Notes: generated by a model not told the origin, from the sequence alone. A DNA stretch of 64,000 nucleotides from Capsicum annuum (GCF_002878395.1 NC_061120.1:116610705-116674704); one strand, 5' to 3'; counted from the first letter of the stretch, positions 21,209 through 33,535 are shown. Numbers and translations: made by a program.

Positions 21209-22590
21209 ATGGAAGGTGAGAAGGTAGCTAGTGATGAAATGGAGATAAATGATACATTTCCTGATGAGGAGATATTGGCTACTATTATGGAGAAAATGCC
21301 TTGGTTCACTGATTTTTCAATTTATATTGTGAGTGAGGTCATTCCAGAAAACCTTTCTTTCCATCAAAGAAAGAAATTCCTTCATTATGTGACACATTAC
21401 TCCTGGGATGAGCTGTATGATTTTCAGTGATGTGCTGATATTATTATAAGGAAATATGTGCCAAAAGTAGATGTATTAGGTATATTGGAAGCATGTCATT
21501 CTTCCCCAGTTGGAGGTCACCATGTAGGTGACCGAATGGCAAAAAAGGTGTTGCAGAGTGGCTACTATTGGGTAACATTGTTCAAGGATGCTAACGAGTT
21601 TGTGCTGAAATGCGACCAATGTCAGAGGTAGGGGTCGGCCTCCAAAATACATGAGATGCCTTTGACTAAGATGCTTGAAGTGGAATCGTTAGACGTTTGG
21701 GGCATCGATTTCATAGGTCCTTTTGTAAGCTTGTATGGGATTAAGTATATTTTAGTTATTGTTAACTATGTCTCGAAATGGGTTGAAGTTATTTTCTTAT
21801 CGGATAATGAAGGAAAGAGGGTTGATGCTTTTCTCAAGAAGAACATCTTCTCTCTCTTTAGAGTACCACGTACTATTATAAGTGATAGAGGATCTCATTT
21901 TTGTAACAAAGTGCTTCGAGCTGCCTTAGAAAAATATGGGGTGAAACAGCATAAAGTAGCCACTCCATATCACCCACAAACTAGTGGGGAAGTGGAGTTG
22001 TCAAAATGAGAGATTAAAGCCATCCTAGCCAAAACGGTGAATGCTAGTCGGCAAGACTGGTCTTGAAAACTCGATGATGCCTTGTAGAAATATCAGACCA
22101 CTTTCAAGACACCTATTGGCATGTCACTATTCAATTTAGTCTATGGCAAAGCATGACACTTACCAATAGAGCTGGAAAACAAGGCTTTATGGGAACTCAA
22201 AAGGTTAAATTTGAATTGGAAGGAGGCAGCAGAGCTAAGACTAGGACAACTGAATGAGATGGATGAATTCCATCTCAGGGCATATTAAAGAGAAGACCTA
22301 TATAAAGAAAACATGATGACGTATCATGATTGGAGGATTAATAAATGAGATTTCCAAAAAGGTGACTTGGTGCTTCTGTTCAATTTCAGACTTAAACAGT
22401 TCCCAGGTAAGCTTAAATCCAAGTGGTTAGGACTGTTTAGAGTTTGTCAAGTCTACTAATCTAGAGTGGTAGAACTTGAAAAAGAAGACATCAGCATCTT
22501 TAAAGTTAATGGGCAATGAGTCAAACTTTAAATCGGTCCAAAAGACCCGATGAAAAGTATTGCTACTATCTGTCTCAATGAAGTCTGAAG
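21209..22590 (+). pseudogene. pol: integrase (E), catalytic core largely readable
   Basis: Linker to about 21430, then a zinc-binding region with GGHHVGDRMAKKVLQSGYYW and KCDQCQR (21505-21630), HHCC ligands retained. The 117-codon open run 21656-22009 holds the core: DVWGIDFIGPF (first Asp), a YVSKWVEVI block, ISDRGSHFCNK (second Asp) and HPQTSGEVELS (Glu kept), so the D,D,E set is still encoded. Then [21 protein letters not shown], TPIGMSLFNLVYGKA (22110-22155), ELENKALWELKRLNLNWKEA, RLKQFPGKLKSKWLGLFRVC (22390-22445) and IGPKDPMKSIATICLNEV. Stops occur outside the core. The C-terminus is the usual Athila form with no chromodomain. Confidence 0.9.
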
Positions 22591-24029
22591 TAATCGAGAT
22601 ACTTGAGTTGTGCCACGATGTTAAATTAAGCGCTACATAGGAGGCCACCCATGATCCCTATGCTTGATTTACTCCAGGTATACCCTAACCCTTAGTTCAG
22701 TTTTTGTTTGATTTTAAGTTGAGGGTGTAGGGTGAGTTGTTGTTGTAATATTTTGTAGATAAATAGGAGAAATACAAGTACCTAAGGTAGTTAATGTGGT
22801 TTTGTTATTTTGTGAACACCTCTTAAATGGTTTGATTGTTTAACTGTGTGATTTGCATCTAATTGTAAACATTGTGCATCTTGTTATGGCATCAGTTCTA
22901 GTGACTTGATAATCATTGCTAAACAATTGCCTGAACTGAACAAGTAGTAACATATAATATACTTGTGTTCTATGTGCGTGTGAGATTTTACTTAGTTCCC
23001 TTTGTATGTTTAATTCAAAACTTTCTCGGATAGTGTTACCTTGATTAAAGGATAGGGGTTAGGAAAGGATCATAGGTCGTTTTGATATGAGCCACTTTTA
23101 GCCTAAATGACCTTCCCTGTATGTATAATATCCCTTGATCCCTATTTTAAGCCTGAATAGCCTATTTTTTTACTATGATACATATCACCACCTCATTTAT
23201 ATCATAATGAACCTATTTTGGCCCTAGTCCTCCTTGGACACTGTGCACCTTGACTTAGGCAAATGGCCTAAGTTAAGGGTGGCTATCATAGGGGTGCGTT
23301 ATGTAAAATGAGTATGAATAAAGGTATAATAAAAGAAAAGAATAAAAATTTGGGTGCCGTGGAAAAGAACAAGAAAAGAAAAGTGGTGTAAAAAAAGTGA
23401 TTGTAGAAAAGACCGCACCCATCCTGAATGTGTGTGATCAAGAAAAGAGAAGAATAAAAAAATGTTAATAAGTGAGACCCCAGAAGCTAGTGTAGTGTCA
23501 AGGAGGCTTAGTCACTTAAATATCATCGAGTATCATACCAGCCTCTAGCCTACATTACAAGCCAAAGAGAAGACCTATAGTGATCCTAGTTGACCTGTCT
23601 GAAAATCTTGGTAATGAAAATAAGGGAAAGCCTATGGTATTTGGCATATATTGATTGGAACTACATTCTGAGAGTGAGTGTATCTTGATTGTCCCCATGG
23701 TCACATATGTGATATCTGATATAAGTAGAGTGCGACTTCTTTGTAGTTAGGGCACATTGGTTACGTTGCTAGTTGCTAACTTGTTTGGATGGTGTAATCT
23801 TGGTACATACATGGTTGTTGTTGCTGAACTAATGTCATAGCTTGATTTCTGTGTGTCTCATTTTTGTTCTTCAATAATATGCATAGCTGTTGTTTTTAAC
23901 TTAATTAACTTTAGAGATGGTGAAAATGTTTTGAGATAATATGGATGGTTGACTGCCGAATGTACTCTGTATCCTCTTGGTTATGTTTTAGTTACTTGAG
24001 GACAAGCAATTGTTTTAAGTTGAGGGTGT
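22591..24029 (+). other. 3' untranslated region and polypurine tract (E)
   Basis: No coding similarity. Begins with the GCGCTACATAGGAGGCCACCC segment, a conserved stretch just after pol in Athila-type elements (the version here is diverged). 23320-23470 is strongly purine-rich (AAAGAAAAGAATAAAA-like). It ends with GACAAGCAATTGTTTTAAG and the polypurine tract AAGTTGAGGGTGT (about 24017-24029), directly before the LTR. Athila-type elements can carry an extra ORF here; I see none. Confidence 0.75.
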
Positions 24030-25612
24030 TGATATGTGAGAAGATGCTAACACATTAAGGCTTTTAAATAAGAATAATTGCAAAGTCTTAAGGAACTTTT
24101 GTCATTTTTGTATATTTTTTGTTTGATATTGCAGTAAAAGTCAAGATGCAAGAGAACTAGCAATAATGAAAATAAAAGAGTTAAATTTTGAGCAAGTAGA
24201 GAGGGAAGTATAGCTGATGACTTGTCTGATAAGTCGTCAGTCTTGCGATAAGCTATCAGAGTTGTCATCAGCCTTAGATAGAAAATGAGCTTCAGCTGGA
24301 ATTCATGACGACATCTGTGATAGGCTGTCAGAAGTGTGATAAGCCATCAGGCTTGTCTTTAGGCTTGGACAGAGAATGAGCTTCAGCTAGAATTCATAAC
24401 GACACCTATGATAGGCTGTTAGAAGTATGATAATCTTTCAGGATTATCGTTCGGCTCAGGAAGGGAATGGGATTTATAGTGAAGAAGAAACGACAATTTT
24501 GATAAGTTGTCACATGTCTGATAAGCCATCACGTCTCATCATCAACCTAAGGCAGAGACTGTCAAAAGTGAAGAGTAGTTCAACATTTCTGAGAATTCGT
24601 CAGACTCCTGATAAGCCATCACACACGTCGTCACCTGTCCGAGAAAATACTGTGATCTATAATTTTGTTTCCATAATCACGGTGAAGTATTTAAAGCATA
24701 TGTTAGGGTTTTCTAATCATAATTATGGGGGAACTGATGTTTAGAGAATATCTTCTCTCTATTTTTCTAACTTGAACTTTACAATTATTTTTGGAGAGAT
24801 CATTACAATTGCTTTGGGACTTTCTACTATGAATCAAATCTGAGAAACACTTGCTGCTATTCATCTTGCTGTAAGTTCATATATCAAACTATGAATTCAA
24901 CTTGTTTCCTTGATTATTTTATTATGAGTATCTAATTCCCTTAACCCAAGTTGTGGGATCTATGAGTTTTGGTTTTTAACGTAACTAAGTGTTCAAGATT
25001 CTAATAGTGATAGAAATTTCTTGTTAATTCCATTATTTTATACTCTGACTATTGGTTGCAAACAATTATGACTTGCTTACTGGTGATTTTATTGAGATAA
25101 GAAATCAACTCTAGTAAGAAGTGAATTAACAACAGGGACTTGGAAGCATCAAACTTTCATTTAAAAATTAATGTTGTAACAAGATTAGTTAACTTGAGAT
25201 AACATCCTGTTATGAAATATAAATTCCCTAAGTTCTAGAGAATTAGGTGGTTAAATGTCTAAATAGGTTGAGAAAAATTTAGACATAACTTCGACAAGGA
25301 TAGTCTATTATTCCTACCTACCACAAAAATCTTGAATCGTTACTAGCATCTGTCAAATCCCAACACCCATAGAGAACATAACTCTGGTTTTCCTTATCAT
25401 ATTGATTTCAAAAACTGAATTGAGAAGTAATTATTTGTTACCTTTGTAAAAAACCCAATTCACAGGAAACTTATAACTATCAGTTGATTAACCTGCAGAT
25501 AACTTAAATTCACCCCATATTGCCTATGGCATTCGACCCCAACCTAATTGTGTTATTTATTGACAACGATCGCCTACATTCTCATCAGAGAGGTGTAGTT
25601 TAAGCGTTATCA
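24030..25612 (+). repeat. 3' LTR of E (1583 bp)
   Basis: Begins TGATATGTGAG after the polypurine tract and ends GCGTTATCA, giving TGATA...TATCA termini. A TATTTAAA at about 24685 may be the promoter. U3 contains degenerate tandem repeats (see separate entry). The last 90 bp (CATTCGACCCCAACC ... CTCATCAGAGAGGTG) are homologous to the end of the LTR of element I at 61232-61321. The right edge touches the 200-bp LTR scrap of element B with no gap. Confidence 0.85.
24190..24660 (+). repeat. degenerate tandem repeats in U3 of E's LTR
   Basis: Two adjacent 91-bp units (24280-24370 and 24371-24461), each starting AGARAATGAGCTTCAGC, with diverged partial units before and after. Within them the motif GATARGCYRTCA recurs at least nine times (for example near 24228, 24246, 24310, 24338, 24412, 24428, 24500, 24522 and 24610). 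TGATAAGCCATCA is itself an imperfect palindrome. Position upstream of the putative TATA suggests a promoter-modulating block, by inference only. Confidence 0.75.
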
Positions 25613-25820
25613 CATATCTCTGTGGCACTCCCTAAACATGGATCCTTACTATTTTAGGGTTCTAACAAATCCCAAAATTCATTCAAAAATATCTGAAACT
25701 CCTCCTGATTGAACGTTATCATTCCTTTTCATTAATCAACTTATAAATCATAATAAAATGCAAAGAAGATATCAAAATAAAATCATTAAAATCTTAGGGT
25801 CTAACATTATCTCCCTCTTA
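25613..25820 (-). repeat. 3' LTR scrap and polypurine tract of B
   Basis: 25613-25806 is the U3 start of the B LTR (minus strand TGTTAGACCCTAAG...), homologous to 32508-32706 and 33536-33737. Next to it, plus-strand TTATCTCCCTCTTAGG (25807-25822) is the complement of the polypurine tract. Only about 194 bp of LTR remain before the LTR of E begins. Confidence 0.75.
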
Positions 25821-25969
25821 GGACCATTCATCTTCTAATGAAGGTCGAGATGGGGAAATACCTATTTCATGGGTTTGTTAGGGTTAAATGTAGAGCATAT
25901 CATACTAAAAAATGAAATCATTTATTCAAACATGAACTTACATCATAATTGACTTATTAGACATAAACA

Positions 25970-27660
25970 TCATGTGGTAAGAGTAAGGATATTGATGAAT
26001 AGAATAGATTAGGAGAGATTTTTTACCTCAAACTAAATCAGTGATAGAAGTAAATAAAAGAGAGTATCAAGAATCATGCATGCCTCTGCTTCCCATGTCG
26101 CTCCATCAACTAACTAATTCCTCCATAGAACTTTCACAAAAGCAAACTTTTTATCGCATAACCTTCAACTTTGTCTATTAAGGATTTCAACTAGCATCTG
26201 TTCGTAGGATAGACTATCTTTCACTCCAATACTCGCTACGAGCACCACCAAAGTTGGGTATCCAATTCGCTTATTCAATATCAACACATGGAAGACTATA
26301 TGTATGACGACTAATTGTGACGGAAGGTATAACTCATAGGAAACATCTCCCACACACTTTACTATTTCATAAGGACAAATATATAGGGACCCCATCCTTC
26401 AAAACATTATCATTGCCTTCATGGGTGATACCTTAAAAACACATAATCACCCATCAAACTTTAGTTCTCTCCTTTTTACATCTGTATATAATTTCAGACA
26501 ACTTTGAGCGATTTTCAACCCCCTACAAATCAACTAAACCTTCTCCATATCTTCAGGAATATAATTTGGTCCAACTAAATGATCTTTAAAAACTTCAAAC
26601 CAGTCTATAAGTGGTCTACACCTGTGCAGTACAAAGCCTAGAATGGAGCCATCTGAATACTACGATGGTAATTTTAGTTATAGGCAAACTCAATTAAGGG
26701 TAGATGATCAAACTAATTTCCTTTGAAGTCAACACCCATGCTCTTAATATTTCCTCTAAAGTTTGAATAGTATTATTGGACTTTCTATTTGTCTATGGGT
26801 GAAAAGCATTGCTAAGCTTCACCTTTGTATCGACGCTTTTCTAAAACAATTTCCAAAAATAAGAAGTGAATTAAGTACCTTAATACAAAATGACGGATAA
26901 GAGAATCCCATAAATTTTTCATAAATCATGAGTGTATAGCTTAGCAAAATATTTTGTTGTATATAAGTTCTTAACTGGTAATAAATAGGATAACTTGGTC
27001 ACTCGGAAATAGGATAACTTGGTCACTTGGTCCACAATTACTCAAACTAAATTATGCTGACATCTAGTGCGAGAAAGTCCCATAATGAAATCCGTATTAA
27101 TGACCTCCTACTTCCAAGTGGGGATGCCAATATCCTAAAGCATACCTCTTGGCCTTTGATTCTTAACGTTCACTTGCTGACAATTAGGACACTTAGACAT
27201 AAACTAGGAAATATCCCTCTTCATACCACTCCACTGATAAACTTCTCATAGGTCGTGGTACATCCTGCTTGCACCAGGGTGAATTAAATACTTAGAGTTG
27301 TAGGCTTCATCTAATATTATCTCTCTCAACCCATCAAAACTGGGAATGCATAACCGACCTTGATAGCTGAGGACTCCATCTCCCCGTTGAAAGAAGACCT
27401 CAACCTTTTACTAATGAACAGAATCTATTAACTAGCTAAGTATAGGATAATTACGTTGTTTTTGTTTCACTTCTTCCTCTAACGATGACTCTGAAACATT
27501 CCAAACTACTACACCACCATCATCCATGTCAAGCAAATGTAATCCAATCGGGCTAATCTATGCACCTCTTTGGCCATTTCCTTCTTTGCCATTTTCATTC
27601 AAGAAAAACTACCCATAGACAGCCTACTCAATGCATCACCTACTACATTCTTTTTACCTA
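25970..27660 (-). pseudogene. pol: integrase with GPY/F module and tail (B)
   Basis: Read downward from about 27660. The zinc region and core are heavily decayed; the core is seen as a match to YNNNYHSSI-x-MAPF.ALY..RC at about 26620-26700. Better is the C-terminal part: a MEKV-like helix and FDG.. VGD.VF-type start (about 26440-26540), YICPYEIVKCVGDVSYELYL (26300-26390), VIHIVFHVLILNKRIGYPTL and SLSYEQMLVEILNRQS (26165-26215), then the tail down to about 25990. This is the DNA/chromatin-binding end of a chromovirus integrase. Catalytic residues cannot be judged. Confidence 0.75.
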
Positions 27661-28780
27661 TATTGTAGTGCACGTTAATGTCATAATATTTAAGAAAATC
27701 CAACTATATTCTCTAACAATAGTTTAAGTACTTTTGCATCAATATGTACCAGATACTCTTATACAGTGAAAATGTCTACATGTACACCACATTTCTACAT
27801 GTACACCACATAAGTATTATCTCAAAACTTTCAAAACAAATGCAACAAATGCTAACTCAAAATCATGAGTTCGATAATTCCTCTTGATGTTTAGAGGCAT
27901 ACGCTATTACTTTTCTATTTTGCATAAACATACAACTTTACCCAACACAGTAGTAATCACAGTACACCGCACAGTAGCACTAGTGTTTAAGTCAATCTAT
28001 CCTTCAACTCTTAAAAGATCATATGGAATTTATCTAACCATATAAACTTTACTTTTTTTTGTGTCAACTTGATTAATAGTGTATCTCTTGAGGAAAAAAA
28101 CTCAACAAATCTTCTATAGTAATTGACTAATCCCAAAAAGCTCCAAATATAGGATGGAGTAATGAGTTTCACTTTATCTATTTTCTAAGGATCTACATGA
28201 ATACCTGTACCCAAAATCACATGCCCCAAAAAGTTAACCAACTCAAACCAAAAGTCACAATTACTAAACTTGGAATACAAATTGCGGTCTCTGAGGGTTT
28301 ACAACACTATTCTCAAATGGTTTTAATTCTCCTCCTAACTCTGAGAATATATAATTATGCCATTTAAGAAGACAATGACAAACTTGTCAAAATACTACTT
28401 GAAGACGCTATTCATTACAACAATAAAGGTTGCAGGAGAATTTGTTAGTCCAAATAACAAAACCTCAAACTCAAAGTGACCATATCGTGATTTAAAAGAA
28501 TTATTCAGAATGTCACATTCTTTGACCTTCAAATGAAGATATCTCAACCTAAGGTCAATCTTTGAAAACCAATGAAAGCCCTGAAGCAGGTAAAATAAGT
28601 CATTAATTTAGAGGAAGGGTACTTGCTCTTGATAGTGACCTTATTTAATTGTTGGTAATCTATACACCATCTAAGTGTACTATTTTTTTGTGCATGAATA
28701 AGACTAGAGCACCCCATAGAGAAATACTAGGTCGAATGAACCTTGTATCGAAGAAGTCATTGAGTTGCTCCTTCAACTCC
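27661..28780 (-). pseudogene. pol: reverse transcriptase and RNase H (B)
   Basis: RT starts at about 28740 (FIRPSISLWGALVLFMHKK on the minus strand), with the palm block near 28520-28600 and the catalytic box at 28345-28375, which reads FLNGIIIYS. Both aspartates of the usual FIDD are lost (Asn-Gly; the Asn codon is at 28362-28364). The thumb ([17 protein letters not shown], 28190-28240) and a decayed RNase H (27700-28000) follow. The domain order is clear, activity excluded. Confidence 0.8.
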
Positions 28781-29470
28781 TTAAGCTTAATCGAGGTCAC
28801 CTAGTAAGGAGTAATAGATATGGGCTAGGTATCTGGAAGAAGATCATTCCCGAACTTTTTATCTATATTCGGAGGTACCTTGGGTAGATCCTCTGTGAAA
28901 ACTTTGGACAACTTATTGACTACACAAACTGACTGAATGGTTGGAGTTTTAGACTTGGTATCTTTAACATAAACAAAGTGGTGGATACTTTCTTTTGAGA
29001 TTAACTTCCTAGCTTTGAGATGAGAGATGAACTGACCCTTAGGAAATACTAAACTATCATCCTATTTAAGTACTAACTCATTGGGGAACTAAAACTTCAC
29101 CACTCGAGTGTGATAATCAACTGATGCATTGCATGAATAGAGCCAATCTATACCAACAATTACATCAAAATCTATCATTTCTAGCTCTATTAAATTTGCT
29201 AAAGTGACCTTATAATGGACTGTAATCAGGAACGTTTTGTACAATGATCCATCAATAACTGACTCACCAACTGAATTATAAATTGGGAATAGTTTAGAAA
29301 GACTCTCGATACTTACACCAAAGTTAACACAATAAATAGGGTCACAAAAGAGGGGGTTTCTCCTAGATCTATTAACACATAAATATCAAGGTGAATAGTA
29401 TGAAGCATACCAGAGACTACATCTAGGGATCTAGAGTTGAGTATCCTGACTGAGCTTCTAAGGTGGTATA
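28781..29470 (-). pseudogene. pol: aspartic protease and linker (B)
   Basis: Reads LGETPSFVTLFIV at the active-site region (about 29330-29370; the usual DPGAT is altered), MIDFDVIVGIDWLYSCNASVD (about 29130-29190), HTRVVKF-stop-FPNELVL, KGQFISHLKARKLISKES (about 28990-29045), then VKDTKSKTPTIQSV and PPNIDKKFGNDLLPDTQP towards RT. The order equals that of A and F. Trp/Gln-to-stop changes and frameshifts interrupt it. Confidence 0.82.
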
Positions 29471-29479
29471 TAGATCCTA

Positions 29480-30559
29480 TGGGTGAGTATCTCTACTTTG
29501 TTTCTTAGCAAAAGGGCATTCCTTGGCCTTGTGGCCTTTCTTACCACAACTATAATAATCATATCTACCTAAAAACACTCACCTAAATGACATCTACCAT
29601 ACTTCTTGTGGGTAGGAAAAATACATCTCTCAAAAGTACTACCCTAAGATATAGAAGTTGGTGCCCTACCTCACTTCTCCTGCTTAGTTTTTGGAGTGAG
29701 GAAATGGTTGAAGACGGCACAAGTTTTGATATACGGCTCTAAAACTAAGAATGATTTACCCTTCTTGACTTTTAATTTTATTTACTGAACTCAAATTGTC
29801 CGATCATAGCCCTCGTGTTTTCCCTTTCCCTTTACTTAACTTCAGCAGCCTTAATCTGGTTAACATGAGTCACCAAGAAATATCCATATCCCCAATAAAT
29901 ATGGTAGTCCTACACTCCTTGACTACCAAATGTTTCACTCTAGTGATAAACTTACTTATACGGGCTCTGGAATCCAACAATAACTCTAGGTCATACTTAT
30001 CTAGCTAGTTAAACATGAAAAAATATTTCTTCACCGACATAGAGCCCTACCTCAGGTTTATGAACTCCTTTACCTTATCCTACCTCATCTTACCAAGTAA
30101 TAACCTATCAAGAAAAATTGTCTAAAATACATCCTAACTCATAGAAGTTGTATTCTCACCTCTACCTTTCTTCCATATAGTAACCCGGTTATAAGTAATA
30201 TATTTAATTGATAAGAAGCCAATTAAACACTTTATTATTTTGTAACATGCATAATCTGAGTAATTTTCTTCTCCTCATCAATGAAAAACTGTGGATCCTC
30301 ATTCACCTCCGACCCAAACAACTCAGGTGGATTTATTCTCATAAAAATCTCGAACTCTAGCTGTATGTAAGTTACTATTTTACTAAATTAGGACTATTGC
30401 TGGTTGATTACTCCGAGTATTTATAGTCAAATCTTGAGCCAACATATGGAAAGTATCATGGAACTCAGTCTGAGAAACATTCTCGTTCAAAGTATTTGCA
30501 GGTGGTGATGGGGCTGACTCATCCCCATTTCTGCGAGTGTAAGCTCTGTAAGGAACCAT
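29480..30559 (-). pseudogene. gag: gag (B)
   Basis: Starts at the minus-strand ATG at 30559 with MVPYRAYTRRNGDESAPSPP, then TLNENVSQTEFHDTFHMLAQ, a good Gag N-terminus about 190 bp after the PBS. The capsid region follows (RMNPPELFGS-like at about 30310-30350; MKYFFMFN/FINL-like at about 30010-30040; FITRVKHLVVKEC-like at 29930). The zinc knuckle at about 29510-29560 reads YYSCGKKGHKAKECPF: the first cysteine is Tyr, the others are kept. About 1.08 kb, close to normal length, but with many stops. Confidence 0.8.
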
Positions 30560-30747
30560 TGTCTATCACTTTAAAGAATGAATTAGAGTATTTAGCGATA
30601 ACTTCAAACCATGATAGTGATCAGGAAAAAAGGTATGATTTCTAATACATTCGTAGCCCCCGCTCATAAGGATGGCATGCTTCACACCCATAATAAAGAC
30701 TTTACCTAATGTGACTTGTCAGAATCTATAGGAATCCTTAAACCTTA

Positions 30748-30760
30748 GGCTTTGATACCA
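30748..30760 (-). other. primer binding site (B), initiator Met-tRNA type
   Basis: Minus strand TGGTATCAAAGCC, one base different from the motif in A1 and A2. It lies 3 bases from the LTR edge at about 30764 and about 190 bp before the gag ATG. Confidence 0.85.
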
Positions 30761-30763
30761 AAT

Positions 30764-32706
30764 TTTTAATACCCCAAGACTACCCCTGGACATCACACAG
30801 TGCTTTGGACTATACGTACCCCCTAAGCTAACATATTGTGCGCACTTATCACTGAATTAAAGTATAATATGGACGTAAGCTAAAATCTTAACTTATAAGC
30901 TGAATTGTAATTAAAATATCAATCTCAACAAAATAGTATAAACCATACCATAAAAATTCTAAATATCCAAATAAATTAAAACTAACAGGTTTTGACAAGC
31001 CTCAAATTAAACTAAAGAATCACTGGGACAGGCCTTAATAGAGCCAAAAGATAATCAGGAAATCTAAACTTTAAATTATTGAATGAACATATAAAATAAT
31101 AATAATCTTTTCCGTCGAAGCATGAGGACTCACTAACTAAAAAGATGTAGAAAATGGTGATCGCGACTAATTGTACTACTAAGGATGAACACCAGAGCAT
31201 ACATTATAAAACAATGTAGCCGCATAGACATATATGTGGTTTGTACTTATGGAATGTACTGAGTATATGGAGGTGAATGCAGACAAATAAAAGTAAAACT
31301 TAACATTCTGATAAAACATACACACAAGTGTATATAGACTCACCTTGATCACGAATAAAACTTAAAGATAAGATCTCATAGAGTATAATCATAAGAAAAC
31401 AAATAAATAAGGTTTATGAGTGATTACATTTAGCTTCTAAAATCTTCTTTACTTTTCTTGTGGGAGATTCTTATAACTGACATAAACCATGTGACCTAGC
31501 ATTAAGACCAACATCTAACCCACATTGAGGAAAGTTATAACCTTGCCATTGGTATAGAAACTTAACCTAGAGTGATCACTAAACATAGCCCCTTGGGGAA
31601 AGGAGACACTCTCTCGTAAAGCCCCTTAAACCTACGGTAACATATAGTTTTTGGGAAAATAAGATGCTTTAAACGTGCACTCCACTCTCAATGCTAAATA
31701 CTATATATGTTTATGCTCATACATATGAAGTACACCTTAAAATAGCATATGACTTTATAAAACTAAAAACCAACTTCTCTTGCTTAAATTATACTCATAA
31801 AGAAAATTCTAAATTTCATGTCTTATCTCAACTCATAAGATCTATATTAAAACTTCAGTCATGCTATAATACTTTATAACTTGAACTAGTAAATGCTCTT
31901 GTTTTAAACTAAATACATAATGCTCAACTTGTAGTTTTTCACTAGCTCATAGGAATTTTAAGTCAAAATACTAAAACATCATTCATAAGACAAATTTCAT
32001 GAGTAAAAATATAAGTAATTAAAAGTTCTTATGATAAATAAATTTAAAATCATGGGGAAACATCATAATTTAAAAAGTATAATAAATGGGTATGAATACT
32101 AGTTATCAATTTCTTAAATTCAATGTGAAAATCACACTTTTGGTTAAAAGAACACAAAAATATCCTTGTTCAAACACCACATACCTGAACTTAATGAATT
32201 TTCTTCAGATGAGCTTGAATTAGAACTCAAAATCTTTACTTTTTGTGGATAAGTCCTATTTTTATTTTCTTGAGAGCATTTGGAGTATGTTAATTGTAAA
32301 TAATAATTTGTAAGGGTGGGGAAAAGGGTTTAGTATGGTTGGGGAAATAATTAAGAGGTAAAAATACCAAAACCCTTTATGATTTCAAGAAAAAAATAAA
32401 ATATGGAATTTTTGTGACCTTGGATGTGGCACTCTCTTATCACACCACTCCAGTGGCATGGCATGCTCGTATCGCACCACGCCAATGTTTTTAACTAAAG
32501 GGTGTGACATACCTTAGTGGCACTCCCTAAATATGGACACTTACTATTTTGGGGTTTCAAAATATCCCAAAATGCATTCCAAACTTTCCAAAACACTTCC
32601 TTATGGTCCCATTATCAATCCTTATCATAATTCAACTCAAAAATCATAATAAAATGCAAAGGAGCTATCAAAATAAAATTATTGAAATCTTGGGGTCTAA
32701 TATTCT
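30764..32706 (-). repeat. 5' LTR of B (about 1.94 kb)
   Basis: Left edge plus-strand TTTTAATACCCC next to the PBS (an altered TGTAATACCCC). Right edge ...GGGGTCTAATA at 32706, followed by the polypurine complement CTCTCCCCATTGGG. U3 holds GCGTGGTGCGATACGAGC (minus strand, about 32467-32485) and TGGAGTGGTGTGATAAG nearby. An alternative right edge is 32509 (minus-strand TGTCACACCCTTTAG), because the last 200 bp also behave as a separate block; see findings. Confidence 0.7.
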
Positions 32707-33535
32707 CTCCCCATTGGGTCCATTCATCCTCGACTGAAGGTTGAGATGGGGAAATACCTTTCTCATGGGTTTGTTAGGTTGAAATATAGAGCTTATCTTA
32801 CTTAAAGATGAAATCATTTATTCAAACATGAACATAGATTTGGAATGACTCATTAGACATGAACTTCATAGAGTAAGAGTAAGCATATTGGTGAATAGAA
32901 TAGATTAGAAGTGATTTTTTTACCTCAAATGAACTTTGTTCTTGAAGTAAATAGAAAATGGCATTGACATATTATGTCTTCCTCGACTTCGTATATCGTT
33001 CCCTTAACTGACGGATTCCTCCATCGAATATTCACTAAAGCAACCTTTTTATTCCTTAACCTTAGAACTTTTTGATCGAGGATTTCAAATAGCATCTCCT
33101 CATAGGATAGACTATTTTTTACTCTAATACTATGTACGGGAACCACCAAAGATATGTCTTTAATGCACGTCTTCTATATCAACATATGAAAGACTGGATG
33201 GACAACAAATAATTCTGATGGAAGGTCTAACTCATAAGTAAGATCTCCAATACATTTTAGAATTCCATAAGGACCAAGATACCATCAAATAAGCTTTACC
33301 TTCCTTCTATACTTCATCATACCATTCATAGGTGACACCTACAAAAATACCTTATCACCCACCTCAAACTATAGTTCTTTCCTTCTTACATTTACATATA
33401 ATTTTAAATGACTTTAAGTGGTTTACAACCTTTTGTGAATCAACTAAACTTTCTACATAGCTTCAAGAACAAAATCAACTAATCCACAAAGCATGGCATA
33501 TATTTATTGAGCTAGACTACTAGATTTCACATAAG
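32707..33535 (-). pseudogene. pol: integrase C-terminus and PPT of another copy (B0)
   Basis: Minus strand from about 33520: LKTTYVNVRRKEL-like text with stops, FEVGDKVFL-stop-VSPMNGMMKY (about 33320-33380), YLGPYGILKCIGDLTYELDL (about 33230-33290), LFVVHPVFHMLI, then VPVHSIRVKNSLSYEEMLFE and LDQKVLRLRNKKVALVNIRW (33000-33150). The tail ends near 32930 and the polypurine tract is at 32707-32720. Its LTR would be the one used by B as its 5' LTR. Upstream it is cut at 33535. Confidence 0.8.

Larger units (their letters stand above)
17441..25612 (+). mobile_element. Ty3/gypsy Athila/Tat-type element E (gag-pol-3' LTR)
   Basis: Plus-strand element with gag, protease, RT, RNase H, integrase, a 1.4 kb 3' region and a 1.58 kb LTR. 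Pol differs clearly from the chromoviruses: it has the CPYGTFAFKRM-type RT, the DVWGIDFIGPF integrase start and the KACHLPIELE...KALWELKRLN integrase end of the Athila branch, and no chromodomain-like tail. There is no 5' LTR or PBS; the element starts abruptly in gag beside scrap J. No second coding region is seen between pol and the LTR, unlike element D. Each gene has stops and frameshifts, but several 70-120 codon runs survive. Confidence 0.88.
25613..32706 (-). mobile_element. Ty3/gypsy chromovirus-type element B, nearly full length
   Basis: Minus strand from 32706 down: 5' LTR, PBS, gag, protease, RT, RNase H, integrase with chromovirus tail, polypurine tract, and the first 194 bp of a 3' LTR cut off at 25613 beside the LTR of E. 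All modules are in the right order with near-normal spacing, so this is the best preserved architecture among the minus-strand copies, but every frame is broken many times. Upstream of its 5' LTR lies the integrase end and PPT of a further copy (32707-33535). Confidence 0.85.
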
